Shown: one piece after another, positions 29,503 to 38,712 of the stretch
Position numbering within the stretch: the first letter of the stretch is position 1
Layout of the letters: every line of letters begins with the position of its first letter
DNA from: Chryseobacterium gleum
GTDB taxonomy: Bacteria; Bacteroidota; Bacteroidia; Flavobacteriales_F; PHOS-HE28
NCBI GenBank assembly: GCA_945872795.1
Contig: CAMCAZ010000014.1
Coordinates: forward strand, 1-64,000
Length of the DNA stretch: 64,000 nucleotides
Direction: 5' to 3'
The notes under the pieces: model-generated
What the model was told of the DNA's origin: nothing
The model's database searches: none
Seen by the model: only the letters and a program-made list of their open reading frames with translations
Made by a program: the position numbers and the translations under genes

Positions 29503-30231
29503 TCACACCAGAACGATGTGCTCCTCTGACACCAGGTCCTTCCCCGTCAGGCGTAGGAAGACCTGCGCGGTGGCCACCACGTCCTTCTTGCAGTAGGTGG
29601 CGATCCGCTCCAGGTCCTTGTCGGCATAGTACACCCGGGCCACATCGGCGCCGCTGATGTCGTCCTTCGGTGTGGGGATGCCCAGGATGTGGGTGAGCAA
29701 CGCCAGAGAGGTGTAGGCCTTGCGGTCGCCGAAGCTCCAGAGGTTCATGGTGTCCAGGTGACCGACCTCCCACGGCTTCAGTCCGGCGATGTCCAGCAGC
29801 TTGGGCAGTTTGATGCGGTTCACCACGCAGCGCCGGGCGATCCAGGGAAAGTCGAACTCCTTGGCGTTGTGGCCGCACAGCCAGTGGTCATCCGTGTGGT
29901 AGTGCCGGTCCAGCAGGTCCACGAAACGCTCCAGCAGCTCCCGCTCATCATCACCATGGAAGGAGGTCACGCGCAGGCCCATCTGGCCTTCCTGCCGATG
30001 CAGGCTGCCCACCCCGATGCAGATGATCTTCCCGAACTCGGCCAAGATGCCTCCCTTCTCGCTGTAGAGTTCCTCGGCCGTGCGTGCATTGCGTTCCTGT
30101 TCGAAGCGCGTCTTGTCACTGAACAACTTGGCGGTCCGATCGTCCAGTTCGCTCCATGCGTATTGCTGGGGAACGGTCTCGATGTCCAGGAACAGGATCT
30201 TGCTCAGGTCGCGGGCACTGTCGGGGCGCAT
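29503..30231 (-). CDS. PolB-like 3'-5' exonuclease
   Basis: ILFLDIETVP (DxE), LCGHNAKEFDFPWIARR, YCKKDVVATAQVFLR (YxxxD). Confidence 0.88.
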   Translation of the reverse strand: MRPDSARDLSKILFLDIETVPQQYAWSELDDRTAKLFSDKTRFEQERNARTAEELYSEKGGILAEFGKIICIGVGSLHRQEGQMGLRVTSFHGDDERELLERFVDLLDRHYHTDDHWLCGHNAKEFDFPWIARRCVVNRIKLPKLLDIAGLKPWEVGHLDTMNLWSFGDRKAYTSLALLTHILGIPTPKDDISGADVARVYYADKDLERIATYCKKDVVATAQVFLRLTGKDLVSEEHIVLV

Positions 30232-30341
30232 GGGAGGATCGTTTTCAATCCTCAAGGTACGCTCTTCGGGAAATACACCGATCGACCCCGCAAGCTGAAA
30301 ACGCTCCCGGATCGGCGCCCGGCCCCCAAGATGTGGCTGTA

Positions 30342-30746
30342 CTACCCGATCATCACGCCCCGCTTGTTCATCAGCGGCAGGGTGGTGAAATTCTCCTCTT
30401 CGATGCTTCCTGCGACGAAGATGTACTTGCGGTCGAAGAGCTCCTGGCCGAGGTAGAAACTGAGCCAGTACTGGTTGTTCAGGGCGAACACGTCCTCCAC
30501 GATGCGTTCGATGCGGGCCCAGCTCCGGGGCTCCAGGGTGTCCAGGAAATGGCGCATCTCACTGGTGCGGCGCGTCTCACCCTCCAGCTCGCCATAGCCT
30601 CGCGAACTGACCAGTACGTTCTCCAGCGGCTCGTCCTTCTGGTTGATCAAGTACACGTACCAGGCCTCGTCCCCTTCCTCATCGGGTTCGCGCACCACCG
30701 CCATGGCAACGCCTTCCACCTTGGGTGCATGAATATCCTTCCGCAT
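30342..30746 (-). CDS. Conserved hypothetical protein
   Basis: Coherent ORF; ATG at 30746; start MRKDIHAPKVEGVAMAVVREPDEEG. Confidence 0.65.
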   Translation of the reverse strand: MRKDIHAPKVEGVAMAVVREPDEEGDEAWYVYLINQKDEPLENVLVSSRGYGELEGETRRTSEMRHFLDTLEPRSWARIERIVEDVFALNNQYWLSFYLGQELFDRKYIFVAGSIEEENFTTLPLMNKRGVMIG

Positions 30747-30786
30747 GTGTTCCTTCCGCGTTCGGTGCGGTGTACAAAGATCGGTA

Positions 30787-31971
30787 CTAGGTTTTCCGCG
30801 CAGCCAGTTCACGGGCGATATCGATCCACTGGAACACATCCTGCGGATGGCCCGTGGCGTTCACCTCCTCACGCTTCATGCCCGTGCGCACCAGCACCAG
30901 GTCCTCGTGCGGGATCACCACCACATACTCGCCGTGGAAGCCGCGGCAGTAGTGGATGGGCCTTCCATCCACCTCCGCCAGCCACCAGAAGTAGCCGTAG
31001 CGTTGGTTGGGTGAGCCCTTGTCCTGGATCGCCGCCGGTGTGATGGAGGCCTGCCAGTATTCGCGGGGAAGCAGCTGCCTGCCGCGCCACATGCCACTGT
31101 CCAGGTACAGTTGTCCGATACGGCCGAAGTCGCGGGCCGTGGCATAGAGGCAGCAGAAGGCCTTGAAGTCGCCATCCTCACGGTCTTTTCCCCAGTAGGC
31201 ATCATGCTCGCAGCCCAACGGTGTCCAGATCTTCTCGCGCACCAATTCATCCAGGGGCTTGCCGTAGGCGGCCTCCAGCACCTCGGCCATGATCTGCGTG
31301 CTGCCACTGATGTAGTCCAGTTCCTTGCCCGGCTCCTCACGGCAGGGCTGCATCAGGCTCAGTTCGCGCACGTTGGTTCCGTAGTAGCCCTTGGCGTTGT
31401 CGCTGAAGGGGTTGGCGCCGCTCTCGCTCCAGTCCAGACCGGTGCTCATGGTCAGCAGGTGCCAGAGGTTGATCTTCGCGTAGCACCCCTCCTTGTATTC
31501 CGGCAGGAAGTCGCCCACCGGTTGGAACACGCTGTTGATCTTCCCTTCGCCCATGGCGATGCCGGTGAGCACGCTGATGTAGCTCTTTGCCACGCTGAAA
31601 CTGTTGCTCACGCTGTCGGCGTCCCAGCCGTTGAAGTACTGCTCGAAGACGAGGCTGTCGTGCTGGAACACGGCGAAGCCCACGCTGTGCAGTTCCTGCA
31701 ACTTCGCTTCCTGTTCGGCGCTGAGGGCCAGTTTTCCGTAGCGTGCGCTCTGTGGCCAGGGCTGCGGTGCCGTGGCCGCTATGGTGGCGTAGGGGAAGAA
31801 GTCGCGGTCGTCGATCTCCGGACTGTTGCGGCCCATCAGGTAGGTGAAGCGCACGCCGCGCACCAGGTGGTCGTTGCCGGTGAGGTAGGCAAGGGCGATG
31901 AGCGCGCCGACCAGAAGGATGAGGCCTAGAATGATCTTGCTGAGCAGGCGCATGAGGATGTTATTGACCAC
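30787..31971 (-). CDS. Beta-lactamase-family serine hydrolase
   Basis: SFSVAKSYISVLTGIAMGEG (SxxK), LLTMSTGLDW, YWGKDREDGDFKAFCCLYATARDFGRIGQLYL. Confidence 0.9.
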   Translation of the reverse strand: MVNNILMRLLSKIILGLILLVGALIALAYLTGNDHLVRGVRFTYLMGRNSPEIDDRDFFPYATIAATAPQPWPQSARYGKLALSAEQEAKLQELHSVGFAVFQHDSLVFEQYFNGWDADSVSNSFSVAKSYISVLTGIAMGEGKINSVFQPVGDFLPEYKEGCYAKINLWHLLTMSTGLDWSESGANPFSDNAKGYYGTNVRELSLMQPCREEPGKELDYISGSTQIMAEVLEAAYGKPLDELVREKIWTPLGCEHDAYWGKDREDGDFKAFCCLYATARDFGRIGQLYLDSGMWRGRQLLPREYWQASITPAAIQDKGSPNQRYGYFWWLAEVDGRPIHYCRGFHGEYVVVIPHEDLVLVRTGMKREEVNATGHPQDVFQWIDIARELAARKT

Positions 31972-31986
31972 TAAGTTATTCCCCGC

Positions 31987-32688
31987 TCACACCAGCTCCA
32001 CATCGAACAGGTCCGCCAGCTCCATCTTCAAGCGGTTCTTCACCTCATCCATGTCCAGCAGACCGCCCAGTTCCTTGGCCATGCAGGTCACGCCCTTGTC
32101 GGTGATGCCGCAGGGCACGATGTTCTCGAAGTAGCCGAGGTCGGTGTTGACGTTGAACGCGAAGCCGTGCATGGTGACCCATCGGCTGGCGCGGATGCCG
32201 AAGGCGCAGATCTTCCGCGCCTTCAGCGGTTCGTTCCAGTCCAGCCACACACCGGTGAGGCCCTCGATACGCCCGGCCTTGATCTGATAGGCTTCCAGTG
32301 TTCCGATCACGGCCTCCTCCAGGGTGCGCAGGAAGCGGTGGATGTCCGTAAAGTGGTGGTCCATGTCGAAGATCGGGTAGCCCACGATCTGCCCTGGCCC
32401 ATGGTAGGTGATATCCCCGCCACGGTCGATCGGGAAGAACTGCACGCCCTTCTCGCGCATCTGAGCCTCGTTCAGGAGCAGGTGGCTCTGCTTGCCGCTC
32501 TTTCCCAAGGTGTACACGTGGGGGTGCTCGCAGAACAGCAGGTGGTCCTCGGTGGGCACCTGTTCATTCTCCGGCAGGTTGCGGTTGGCGATCTTCCGGT
32601 CGATGGTGGCCTGGAAGAGCTTGGTCTGGTAGGCCCATGCATCGGCATAGTCGATCAGGCCGAGGTCTTGGAAGTGGACTTGTCTCAC
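31987..32688 (-). CDS. lipB: Lipoyl(octanoyl) transferase
   Basis: IDRGGDITYHGPGQIVGYPIFDM; KICAFGIRASRWVTMHGFAFNVNTDL; probable GTG start at 32688. Confidence 0.94.
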   Translation of the reverse strand: MRQVHFQDLGLIDYADAWAYQTKLFQATIDRKIANRNLPENEQVPTEDHLLFCEHPHVYTLGKSGKQSHLLLNEAQMREKGVQFFPIDRGGDITYHGPGQIVGYPIFDMDHHFTDIHRFLRTLEEAVIGTLEAYQIKAGRIEGLTGVWLDWNEPLKARKICAFGIRASRWVTMHGFAFNVNTDLGYFENIVPCGITDKGVTCMAKELGGLLDMDEVKNRLKMELADLFDVELV

Positions 32689-32728
32689 GGGGGCAAAGGT
32701 CTTGCAGAAGTGGCCAGTTCTAAAGCGG

Positions 32729-32762
32729 CGAGCGGCAAGTAGGCGCACCCACTTGCCGCTCG
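32729..32762. terminator. Hairpin downstream of the isomerase gene, possible terminator
   Basis: CGAGCGGCAAGT - aggcgcaccc - ACTTGCCGCTCG, perfect 12-bp stem but weak T tract. Confidence 0.5.
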
Positions 32763-32781
32763 TCAGCTCACCGCGTGCTGC

Positions 32782-33768
32782 TTACTTCATCTCGGCCAAC
32801 TTCCCCTTCAGCATGTTGATCACGCCGATCTCCGTCGGGTCCACACCCTTCTTCTCCGCCCAGTAGTAGCTCACCCAGTCCCCCAGGTGGATCAGGAAGA
32901 GCTGGCGTGCGAAGGCGGTATCGCCCTGGCTCCATACGTCGTGGATGTGCGGGGTGTATTGCTTGAAGACCTCCTTGTTGATCTCCATGCGGATCTGGCT
33001 GCGTTCGTGGTCCTCCTTGTGACGGAAGATCACCACGGCGATGTCGTCCTTGCCACCGGCCCAGCCCACCAGCTCGTTGTGGTTCATCTCGGGGATGGCG
33101 TGGTGCCAGCACAATTCCTTGCTGTTCTCGTTCACCTGCTGGCGGAAGCGTGTGCTCACCGCTTCGGTGCTCGCTTCGCTGTAGATCACCAGACGCTTGC
33201 CCACCAGCTTCTCGGTCAGGTCCTGTGCGGCTTTCTTGATGGCTTCCTTGTCGTCGGCCAGCATGTTGGCCGCGGTCTTGATGGCCCCCTCGAAACCATC
33301 GCCGATGATGCCGAAGTGATGGAGGATGAAGAATTGCTGCACCAAGGAATAGGCCAGCATGGTGCGGGGCGGGTTGCCGCCCGGGATCAGGATGTGGTCC
33401 AGTCCGCGTGCCTTGGCGACCTCCAGCATGGTGCCACCGCTGGTGATCACCACCACACGGGCGCCCTTGTTCAGGGCCTGCTCCATGGCGGCCAGGGTCT
33501 CCTCGGTGTTGCCGCTGTAGCTGCACGCGATCACCAGGCTCTTGTGGTTCACATAGCCGGGCAGGTAGTAGTTGTTGTAGACCTCGATGGGGCACTTGGC
33601 CTCCTTGTGCACCAGCTGGGCCGCGATACGACCACCGATGCCGCTGCCGCCCAGGCCGGTGACGACCACATTGCCGTAAGGGCCGCCGGGGGACTTCAGC
33701 TCAGCCTTGCGCCCGATCTCCAGGGCTTCTTTCAGTTGGCGGGGGAATGCGTCGATGAGGTTGTACAT
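32782..33768 (-). CDS. Bifunctional phosphoglucose/phosphomannose isomerase-type SIS protein
   Basis: VVTGLGGSGIGGRIAAQLV; ACSYSGNTEETLAAMEQA; PEMNHNELVGW. Confidence 0.9.
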   Translation of the reverse strand: MYNLIDAFPRQLKEALEIGRKAELKSPGGPYGNVVVTGLGGSGIGGRIAAQLVHKEAKCPIEVYNNYYLPGYVNHKSLVIACSYSGNTEETLAAMEQALNKGARVVVITSGGTMLEVAKARGLDHILIPGGNPPRTMLAYSLVQQFFILHHFGIIGDGFEGAIKTAANMLADDKEAIKKAAQDLTEKLVGKRLVIYSEASTEAVSTRFRQQVNENSKELCWHHAIPEMNHNELVGWAGGKDDIAVVIFRHKEDHERSQIRMEINKEVFKQYTPHIHDVWSQGDTAFARQLFLIHLGDWVSYYWAEKKGVDPTEIGVINMLKGKLAEMK

Positions 33769-33788
33769 GGATTTCCGTTGAAGTGGTG

Positions 33789-33796
33789 CGAAATTA
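33789..33796 (-). promoter_or_regulatory. -7 box-like TAATTTCG
   Basis: Reverse-strand box upstream of the isomerase start at 33768. Confidence 0.45.
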
Positions 33797-33834
33797 GACC
33801 GCTCATACGCTCTTTCGGCGTTCCGGGTTGCCGG

Positions 33835-33842
33835 TATCTTCG
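33835..33842 (+). promoter_or_regulatory. -7 box-like TATCTTCG
   Basis: Upstream of lysS ATG at 33867. Confidence 0.45.
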
Positions 33843-33866
33843 CGCCTCATTTTCAAGGCCGTCCCC

Positions 33867-35402
33867 ATGTCCCACGTCCCATCCGACCAGGAGCTCGTCC
33901 GCCGCGAAGCGCTCCAAAAGCTCCGTGCCCTGGGCATCGAGCCTTTCCCTGCCGCCCAATACCCGGTCACACACACGGCGGTGAAGGTGAAGGAGGAGTT
34001 CAAGGAGGTGGGGCACTCCCCCGAAGGACAGCAGCCCGCGGCGAACGTCGTGCTGGCCGGTCGGCTGATGAGCGTGCGCATCATGGGCAAGGCCAGTTTC
34101 GCCGTGCTGCGCGATGCCTCCGGCGATCAGCAGATCTATATCAACCGCGACGAGATCGCCCCCGGCGAGGACAAGACGCTCTACAACGAGGTCTTCAAGA
34201 AGTTGCTGCACCTGGGCGACTTCATCGGCGTGAAAGGCTTCATGTTCACGACCCAGACCGGCGAACTGACCTTGCATGTAAAGGAACTGACCGTGCTGGC
34301 CAAGGCGCTACGTCCCCTGCCCGTGGTGAAGACCGATGACCAGGGCAACGTGCACGATGCCTTCGTGGACCCCGAGCAGCGCTACCGCATGCGCTACGTG
34401 GACCTGATCGTGAACCCCGGTGTGAAGGAGACCTTCCTGAAGCGCTCCCGGGTCTTCGATGCCATGCGTGCATCATTCCAAGAGTCCGGCTACCTCGAAG
34501 TGGATACGCCCGTCCTGCAGGCCATCCCCGGCGGTGCTGCGGCCCGTCCGTTCGCCACGCACCACAACGCGCTCGATGTGCCCTTTTACCTACGCATCGC
34601 GAACGAGCTCTACCTGAAGCGCCTCATCGTGGGGGGCTTCGACGGCGTGTTCGAGTTCAGCCGCAACTTCCGCAATGAGGGCATGGACCGCACCCACAAC
34701 CCGGAGTTCACGGTGATGGAGCTCTATGTGGCCTACAAGGACTACATCTGGATGATGGACTTCATCGAGGGTGTGTTCGGCAAGGTGGCCAGCGCTGCGA
34801 ACGGCACGCCGACCGCCACGTTCCAAGGCAAGGAGATCAGCTTCGCCGCGCCCTTCAAGCGCATCACCATGGTGGGCAGCATCGAGGAGAAGATCGGCCT
34901 CAACGTGTTGGACATGGAGGAGGACGACATCCGGGCCTTGTGCATGAAGCACCACATCGAGGTGGCGCCCAGCATGGGCAAAGGCAAGTTGATCGACGAG
35001 CTCTTCAGCACACTGGTGCAGCCCGAACTGATCCAGCCCACCTTCGTCACCGATTTTCCGGTGGAGATGAGCCCGCTGTGCAAGAAGCATCGCGAGGACC
35101 CGCGCCTCACGGAACGCTTCGAGCTCTTCGTGGCCGGCTTCGAAGTGGCCAACGCGTACAGCGAGCTCAACGACCCCATCGACCAGCGCGAACGCTTCGA
35201 GGAGCAACTGAAGCTGATGGAACGCGGTGACGATGAGGCCATGTTCATCGACCAGGATTTCCTGCGCGCATTGGAGTACGGCATGCCGCCCACCAGCGGC
35301 ATTGGCATCGGCATGGACCGGTTGGTGATGCTGCTGACCGACAACCCCGCGATCCAGGAAGTGCTGCTGTTCCCCCAGATGCGCCCGGAAAAGTTCGAGT
35401 AA
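33867..35402 (+). CDS. lysS: Lysyl-tRNA synthetase (class II)
   Basis: RYRMRYVDLIVNP, RNFRNEGMDRTHNPEFTVMELY, GMPPTSGIGIGMDRLVMLLTD. Confidence 0.97.
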   Translation: MSHVPSDQELVRREALQKLRALGIEPFPAAQYPVTHTAVKVKEEFKEVGHSPEGQQPAANVVLAGRLMSVRIMGKASFAVLRDASGDQQIYINRDEIAPGEDKTLYNEVFKKLLHLGDFIGVKGFMFTTQTGELTLHVKELTVLAKALRPLPVVKTDDQGNVHDAFVDPEQRYRMRYVDLIVNPGVKETFLKRSRVFDAMRASFQESGYLEVDTPVLQAIPGGAAARPFATHHNALDVPFYLRIANELYLKRLIVGGFDGVFEFSRNFRNEGMDRTHNPEFTVMELYVAYKDYIWMMDFIEGVFGKVASAANGTPTATFQGKEISFAAPFKRITMVGSIEEKIGLNVLDMEEDDIRALCMKHHIEVAPSMGKGKLIDELFSTLVQPELIQPTFVTDFPVEMSPLCKKHREDPRLTERFELFVAGFEVANAYSELNDPIDQRERFEEQLKLMERGDDEAMFIDQDFLRALEYGMPPTSGIGIGMDRLVMLLTDNPAIQEVLLFPQMRPEKFE

Positions 35403-35496
35403 GAGATAGAATGTCACCGGGTCGCACTGACCTATGGAATTGCACCTGTAGCGCAGGCCCACCGGTTCGACCTACTTGAACGATCGGGATACGATC

Positions 35497-36021
35497 ATGT
35501 CCACCATCGAACATCCCTTCTTGGTCCTCACCCCACGGTCGTGGAAATGGCTCGGTGTGCTGATGGTCTCGCTTGTGCTCGGCTTCGGTGGATGGCTGAT
35601 GATCACCGACCCCGACACTGATGCCCGGCAAGGGATGGGGTGGTTCTGCCTGGTGTTCTTCGCTCTGGCGGCCCTTGTGGCCATCATCCAGTTGATCCCA
35701 GGGAGCTCACGTGTGGTGGTCACGTCGAAGGGGCTTTATCAGACAGCGCTGTACCGGCGGCACTTCTTCGACTGGGCCGATATCGAGCGCTTCGGCGTGT
35801 TCGAGCGGACCCATTGGCACGGCCCGTTCCGCCAGCGGCAGCGCCTGGTCGGCATCCGTTTCAAGGCCGGTTCCCAGGTGCTGAAGCGATGGCGCCGGGC
35901 CTCCCTGCTGTCCGAAAGCCTGGTGGGCTACCACGGTGCGTTGCCCGACAACTACGGCTACAAGCACCAGGAGCTCGCCGACCTGCTGAACAGCTACCTC
36001 GACGCATCCCGCAAAGGCTGA
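35497..36021 (+). CDS. Membrane protein, STM3941-like
   Basis: Two TM helices then VVVTSKGLYQTALYRRHFFDWADIERFGVF. Confidence 0.65.
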   Translation: MSTIEHPFLVLTPRSWKWLGVLMVSLVLGFGGWLMITDPDTDARQGMGWFCLVFFALAALVAIIQLIPGSSRVVVTSKGLYQTALYRRHFFDWADIERFGVFERTHWHGPFRQRQRLVGIRFKAGSQVLKRWRRASLLSESLVGYHGALPDNYGYKHQELADLLNSYLDASRKG

Positions 36022-36545
36022 TCGAGCAGCACCCGCCACACCATCGCCGGCGTTCCGCGGTGCACCGTGTCCTTCTCGAAGCTCATGCCATTGCGCTTGG
36101 CCACATTCTGGCTCGCGAAATTCTCATGGTCGATCAACGAGACCACTGAAAGAACGAGCTTGTGTTCTCGCGCGAATTCCCTGCACGCAATGGCCGCTTC
36201 CGTTGCGTAGCCCTTGCCCAATGCGGAAGGCAGTAGGTGGTAGCCGACCTCCAGCTCATCCACACCATCCACCACCTGCGTCAACAGGCCGATCATGCCC
36301 ACGGGTTTGCCGGTGGCTTGTTCGATGATGGCGTTCAGTCCTGAGCCATCGGTCCGCTGCCGGTCCAAGGCCCGCTGGATGAACTCGCGGCAACTGTCCT
36401 CGCTCCCCACCGTGAGGGACATGAAGCGGATGGCATCGGCGCTGTTGATGTATTCCATCCACCAGTGGCGGTCGTCCATCGAGATCGCACGGAACAGGAG
36501 CCGTTCGGTGGTGACACCGTGCATGGAGGGGATGCGCTGCACCAC
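35994..36545 (-). CDS. GNAT family N-acetyltransferase
   Basis: TERLLFRAI, VDELEVGYHLLPSALGKGYATEAA, NFASQNVAKRNGMSFE. Confidence 0.92.
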   Translation of the reverse strand: MVQRIPSMHGVTTERLLFRAISMDDRHWWMEYINSADAIRFMSLTVGSEDSCREFIQRALDRQRTDGSGLNAIIEQATGKPVGMIGLLTQVVDGVDELEVGYHLLPSALGKGYATEAAIACREFAREHKLVLSVVSLIDHENFASQNVAKRNGMSFEKDTVHRGTPAMVWRVLLDQPLRDASR

Positions 36546-36554
36546 GGGCGAAGA

Positions 36555-38411
36555 TCAGTCGATCCGTTCAACGCGCTCCATCACGTCGCCCACCTGCAAC
36601 TGCCAGACGATATCCATGCCTTCCACCACTTCCCCGAAACGGGTGTAGCGGCCATCCAGGTGCGGTGTGGCGCTGTGGGTGATGAAGAATTGGCAGCTCT
36701 CCGTATCCCTTCCTGCCGAAGCAAGGCCTACCGACCCAGCCGTGAACAGCTTGCGACCGATCTCCGTGCGCAGTGTCCAAGGCATGCCGCCATACCCATC
36801 GCCACGCGGGCAGCCGCCCTGTACCACGAAGTTGGGCACCATGCGGTGGAAGGCCTTGCCGTTGTAGTAGTCTGCGGTGACGAGTGAATCGAAGGCGAGG
36901 CTGCTGCCGGGGCATTCGTTCACATCGGTGGCAAGGATGATGTTGCCTTTGGCAGTGGTGATGCGGTAGCGCTGGCCCTGGGGGAGGGTGCGGAGTTTGG
37001 CGGGGTCGATGGGGTGGTTGAAGGCCGGTGCGGTATGCGCCGGTGGTGGCAGTCCATCGCGCTTGGCGATAGCCTGCTGCAGAAGCTGAACGGCCTCCAT
37101 GTCGCGCAGGGGGTGTAGCGAAGCGAGGGCTTTCTCATCCATGGTCGTCGGAAGGAGGAGTTTGATCGTTGTGGCGTCCTCCAGTTGGAGCTGCTCAGCT
37201 GCAGCGCAGATCAACCCCGCATCCCTCATGTACATGGCTGATCGGATCACATTGCCCAGCTGGCGATACTGCTCCTCGGCCGATGCGTATCGTGAGCGCG
37301 CCATAATGGACTTGGTAATACCGACGAGCCCTTCGAAAGCGGCTTGTCGCACGATGGAAGGGGCATCGCTCTGCATCAGAGAGAGAAGCTCATCATGGTA
37401 ACCTGGCTCTGGTGCGTTGGCCATGGCCCGTATCGCTGCAGCACGGCGGTAGGGGCTATTCCCTGAAGCGGTGACGGAGTGCAGCACCAAGCGGATACTA
37501 TCGGCCAGTTCCTCCCCAGCATGATCGAATGCCACGCCCAACAAGCGGATGCGTAGTCCTTCATCCATTCCGGGCAGGATCGGATCCAGACAGGCCCGGG
37601 CGGGAAGTACCTCCCGGCCTTCGAGGATATCGAGCGCAGCGATCTCCAACGGTGGAACGGCGGTCATTGCAAGCAGCAGGGTATCGACCCCGGGGTTCTC
37701 AACACTGGCCAATGCCCTCAGTGCGTTCACCCGCACACCACGATCCTGGTCCAGTACCATCAACCGTTCCAGATAAGGCCATTGCCTCTGATCACCAGAT
37801 CTCGCGAGGCCCAGCACAAGAAACTGACGCACATCGGCGGAGTGAGCTGGTATCCTATCGCGGATCTCGTCGACGATCAGGCTCAAGGTGCTATCCGGCA
37901 AACGCCGCAGCACATCCGCCGCCCGTGCCCGCTCATGGCCAATGCCGCTGTCCAAATAGTATAGGATCGCATTCGGTTCCTTCACCATCCCGTTCCGCTG
38001 CATCGCCAGGAACGACGCGCTCAAGAACACTCGCTGAACGATGGTGTCCCGCTCATTCACCGCCACTTCGGCCATCCGTTGAACGGCCAGGCTGTCCGCG
38101 ACGAAGGCCAACGCAAAGACGGCCGTGCTGCGCACACCAGCGACGGGATCGGTGAGCGCCTTCAACAAGCATCCCACTGACGCGCTGTCCTGCACACTCG
38201 CAAAAGCCAGCGCAGCAGCTTCACGCACAATGGCCGAACTGTCGACCAACAACGCACATAGCGCCTCGGTATCCCGATGCTCCTGCGCTTCCAATACAGG
38301 CCAAAGCCGTTCATCCGCCCAGCGGTTCGGTGAGGCTTCCCGGGTATGTTCAGCAGTCGTGCAAGCGACAAGAAGCGCTAAGAGAATGGGAAGAAGTGTG
38401 TGCATGGTCAT
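36555..38411 (-). CDS. Lipoprotein with HEAT repeats fused to a cyclophilin-type peptidylprolyl isomerase
   Basis: Lipobox LALLVAC; repeated helical HEAT-like segments; C-terminal KAFHRMVPNFVVQGGCPRGDGYGG cyclophilin domain. Confidence 0.88.
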   Translation of the reverse strand: MTMHTLLPILLALLVACTTAEHTREASPNRWADERLWPVLEAQEHRDTEALCALLVDSSAIVREAAALAFASVQDSASVGCLLKALTDPVAGVRSTAVFALAFVADSLAVQRMAEVAVNERDTIVQRVFLSASFLAMQRNGMVKEPNAILYYLDSGIGHERARAADVLRRLPDSTLSLIVDEIRDRIPAHSADVRQFLVLGLARSGDQRQWPYLERLMVLDQDRGVRVNALRALASVENPGVDTLLLAMTAVPPLEIAALDILEGREVLPARACLDPILPGMDEGLRIRLLGVAFDHAGEELADSIRLVLHSVTASGNSPYRRAAAIRAMANAPEPGYHDELLSLMQSDAPSIVRQAAFEGLVGITKSIMARSRYASAEEQYRQLGNVIRSAMYMRDAGLICAAAEQLQLEDATTIKLLLPTTMDEKALASLHPLRDMEAVQLLQQAIAKRDGLPPPAHTAPAFNHPIDPAKLRTLPQGQRYRITTAKGNIILATDVNECPGSSLAFDSLVTADYYNGKAFHRMVPNFVVQGGCPRGDGYGGMPWTLRTEIGRKLFTAGSVGLASAGRDTESCQFFITHSATPHLDGRYTRFGEVVEGMDIVWQLQVGDVMERVERID

Positions 38412-38632
38412 TGGTCTTTTCCGAAGTCGTTCACGGTGCGGCTCTTGAACAGATCGGTTACGTCCCAGCCGAAGTAGCGCATGGCGGCGATCAACACCAT
38501 GGAGGCTGCGGCCTCATCCAGGTTCCCGACGAAAGGAAGGTTGTCCGGTATGAACTCGAACACCCCGAGCGTGGGGTTCAAGAGGTAGAGAACGGCCAGC
38601 ACACCGGCCGGTCCGACGAACAGCTTCTTCAT
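38408..38632 (-). CDS. DUF1232/YkvA-like membrane protein
   Basis: YLLNPTLGVFEFIPDNLPFVGNLDEAAASMVLIAAMRYFG; 4-bp overlap with the downstream gene. Confidence 0.75.
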   Translation of the reverse strand: MKKLFVGPAGVLAVLYLLNPTLGVFEFIPDNLPFVGNLDEAAASMVLIAAMRYFGWDVTDLFKSRTVNDFGKDQ

Positions 38633-38696
38633 GGATGGTGGGTCATGTCAGCGTCATACCAACGTGGTCCCGTCCATCGAAGGTATGGACCCTCGG

Positions 38697-38704
38697 TATC
38701 TTCG
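38697..38704 (+). promoter_or_regulatory. -7 box-like TATCTTCG
   Basis: 8 bp upstream of the M28 peptidase ATG at 38713. Confidence 0.4.
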
Positions 38705-38712
38705 CAGCCGTC

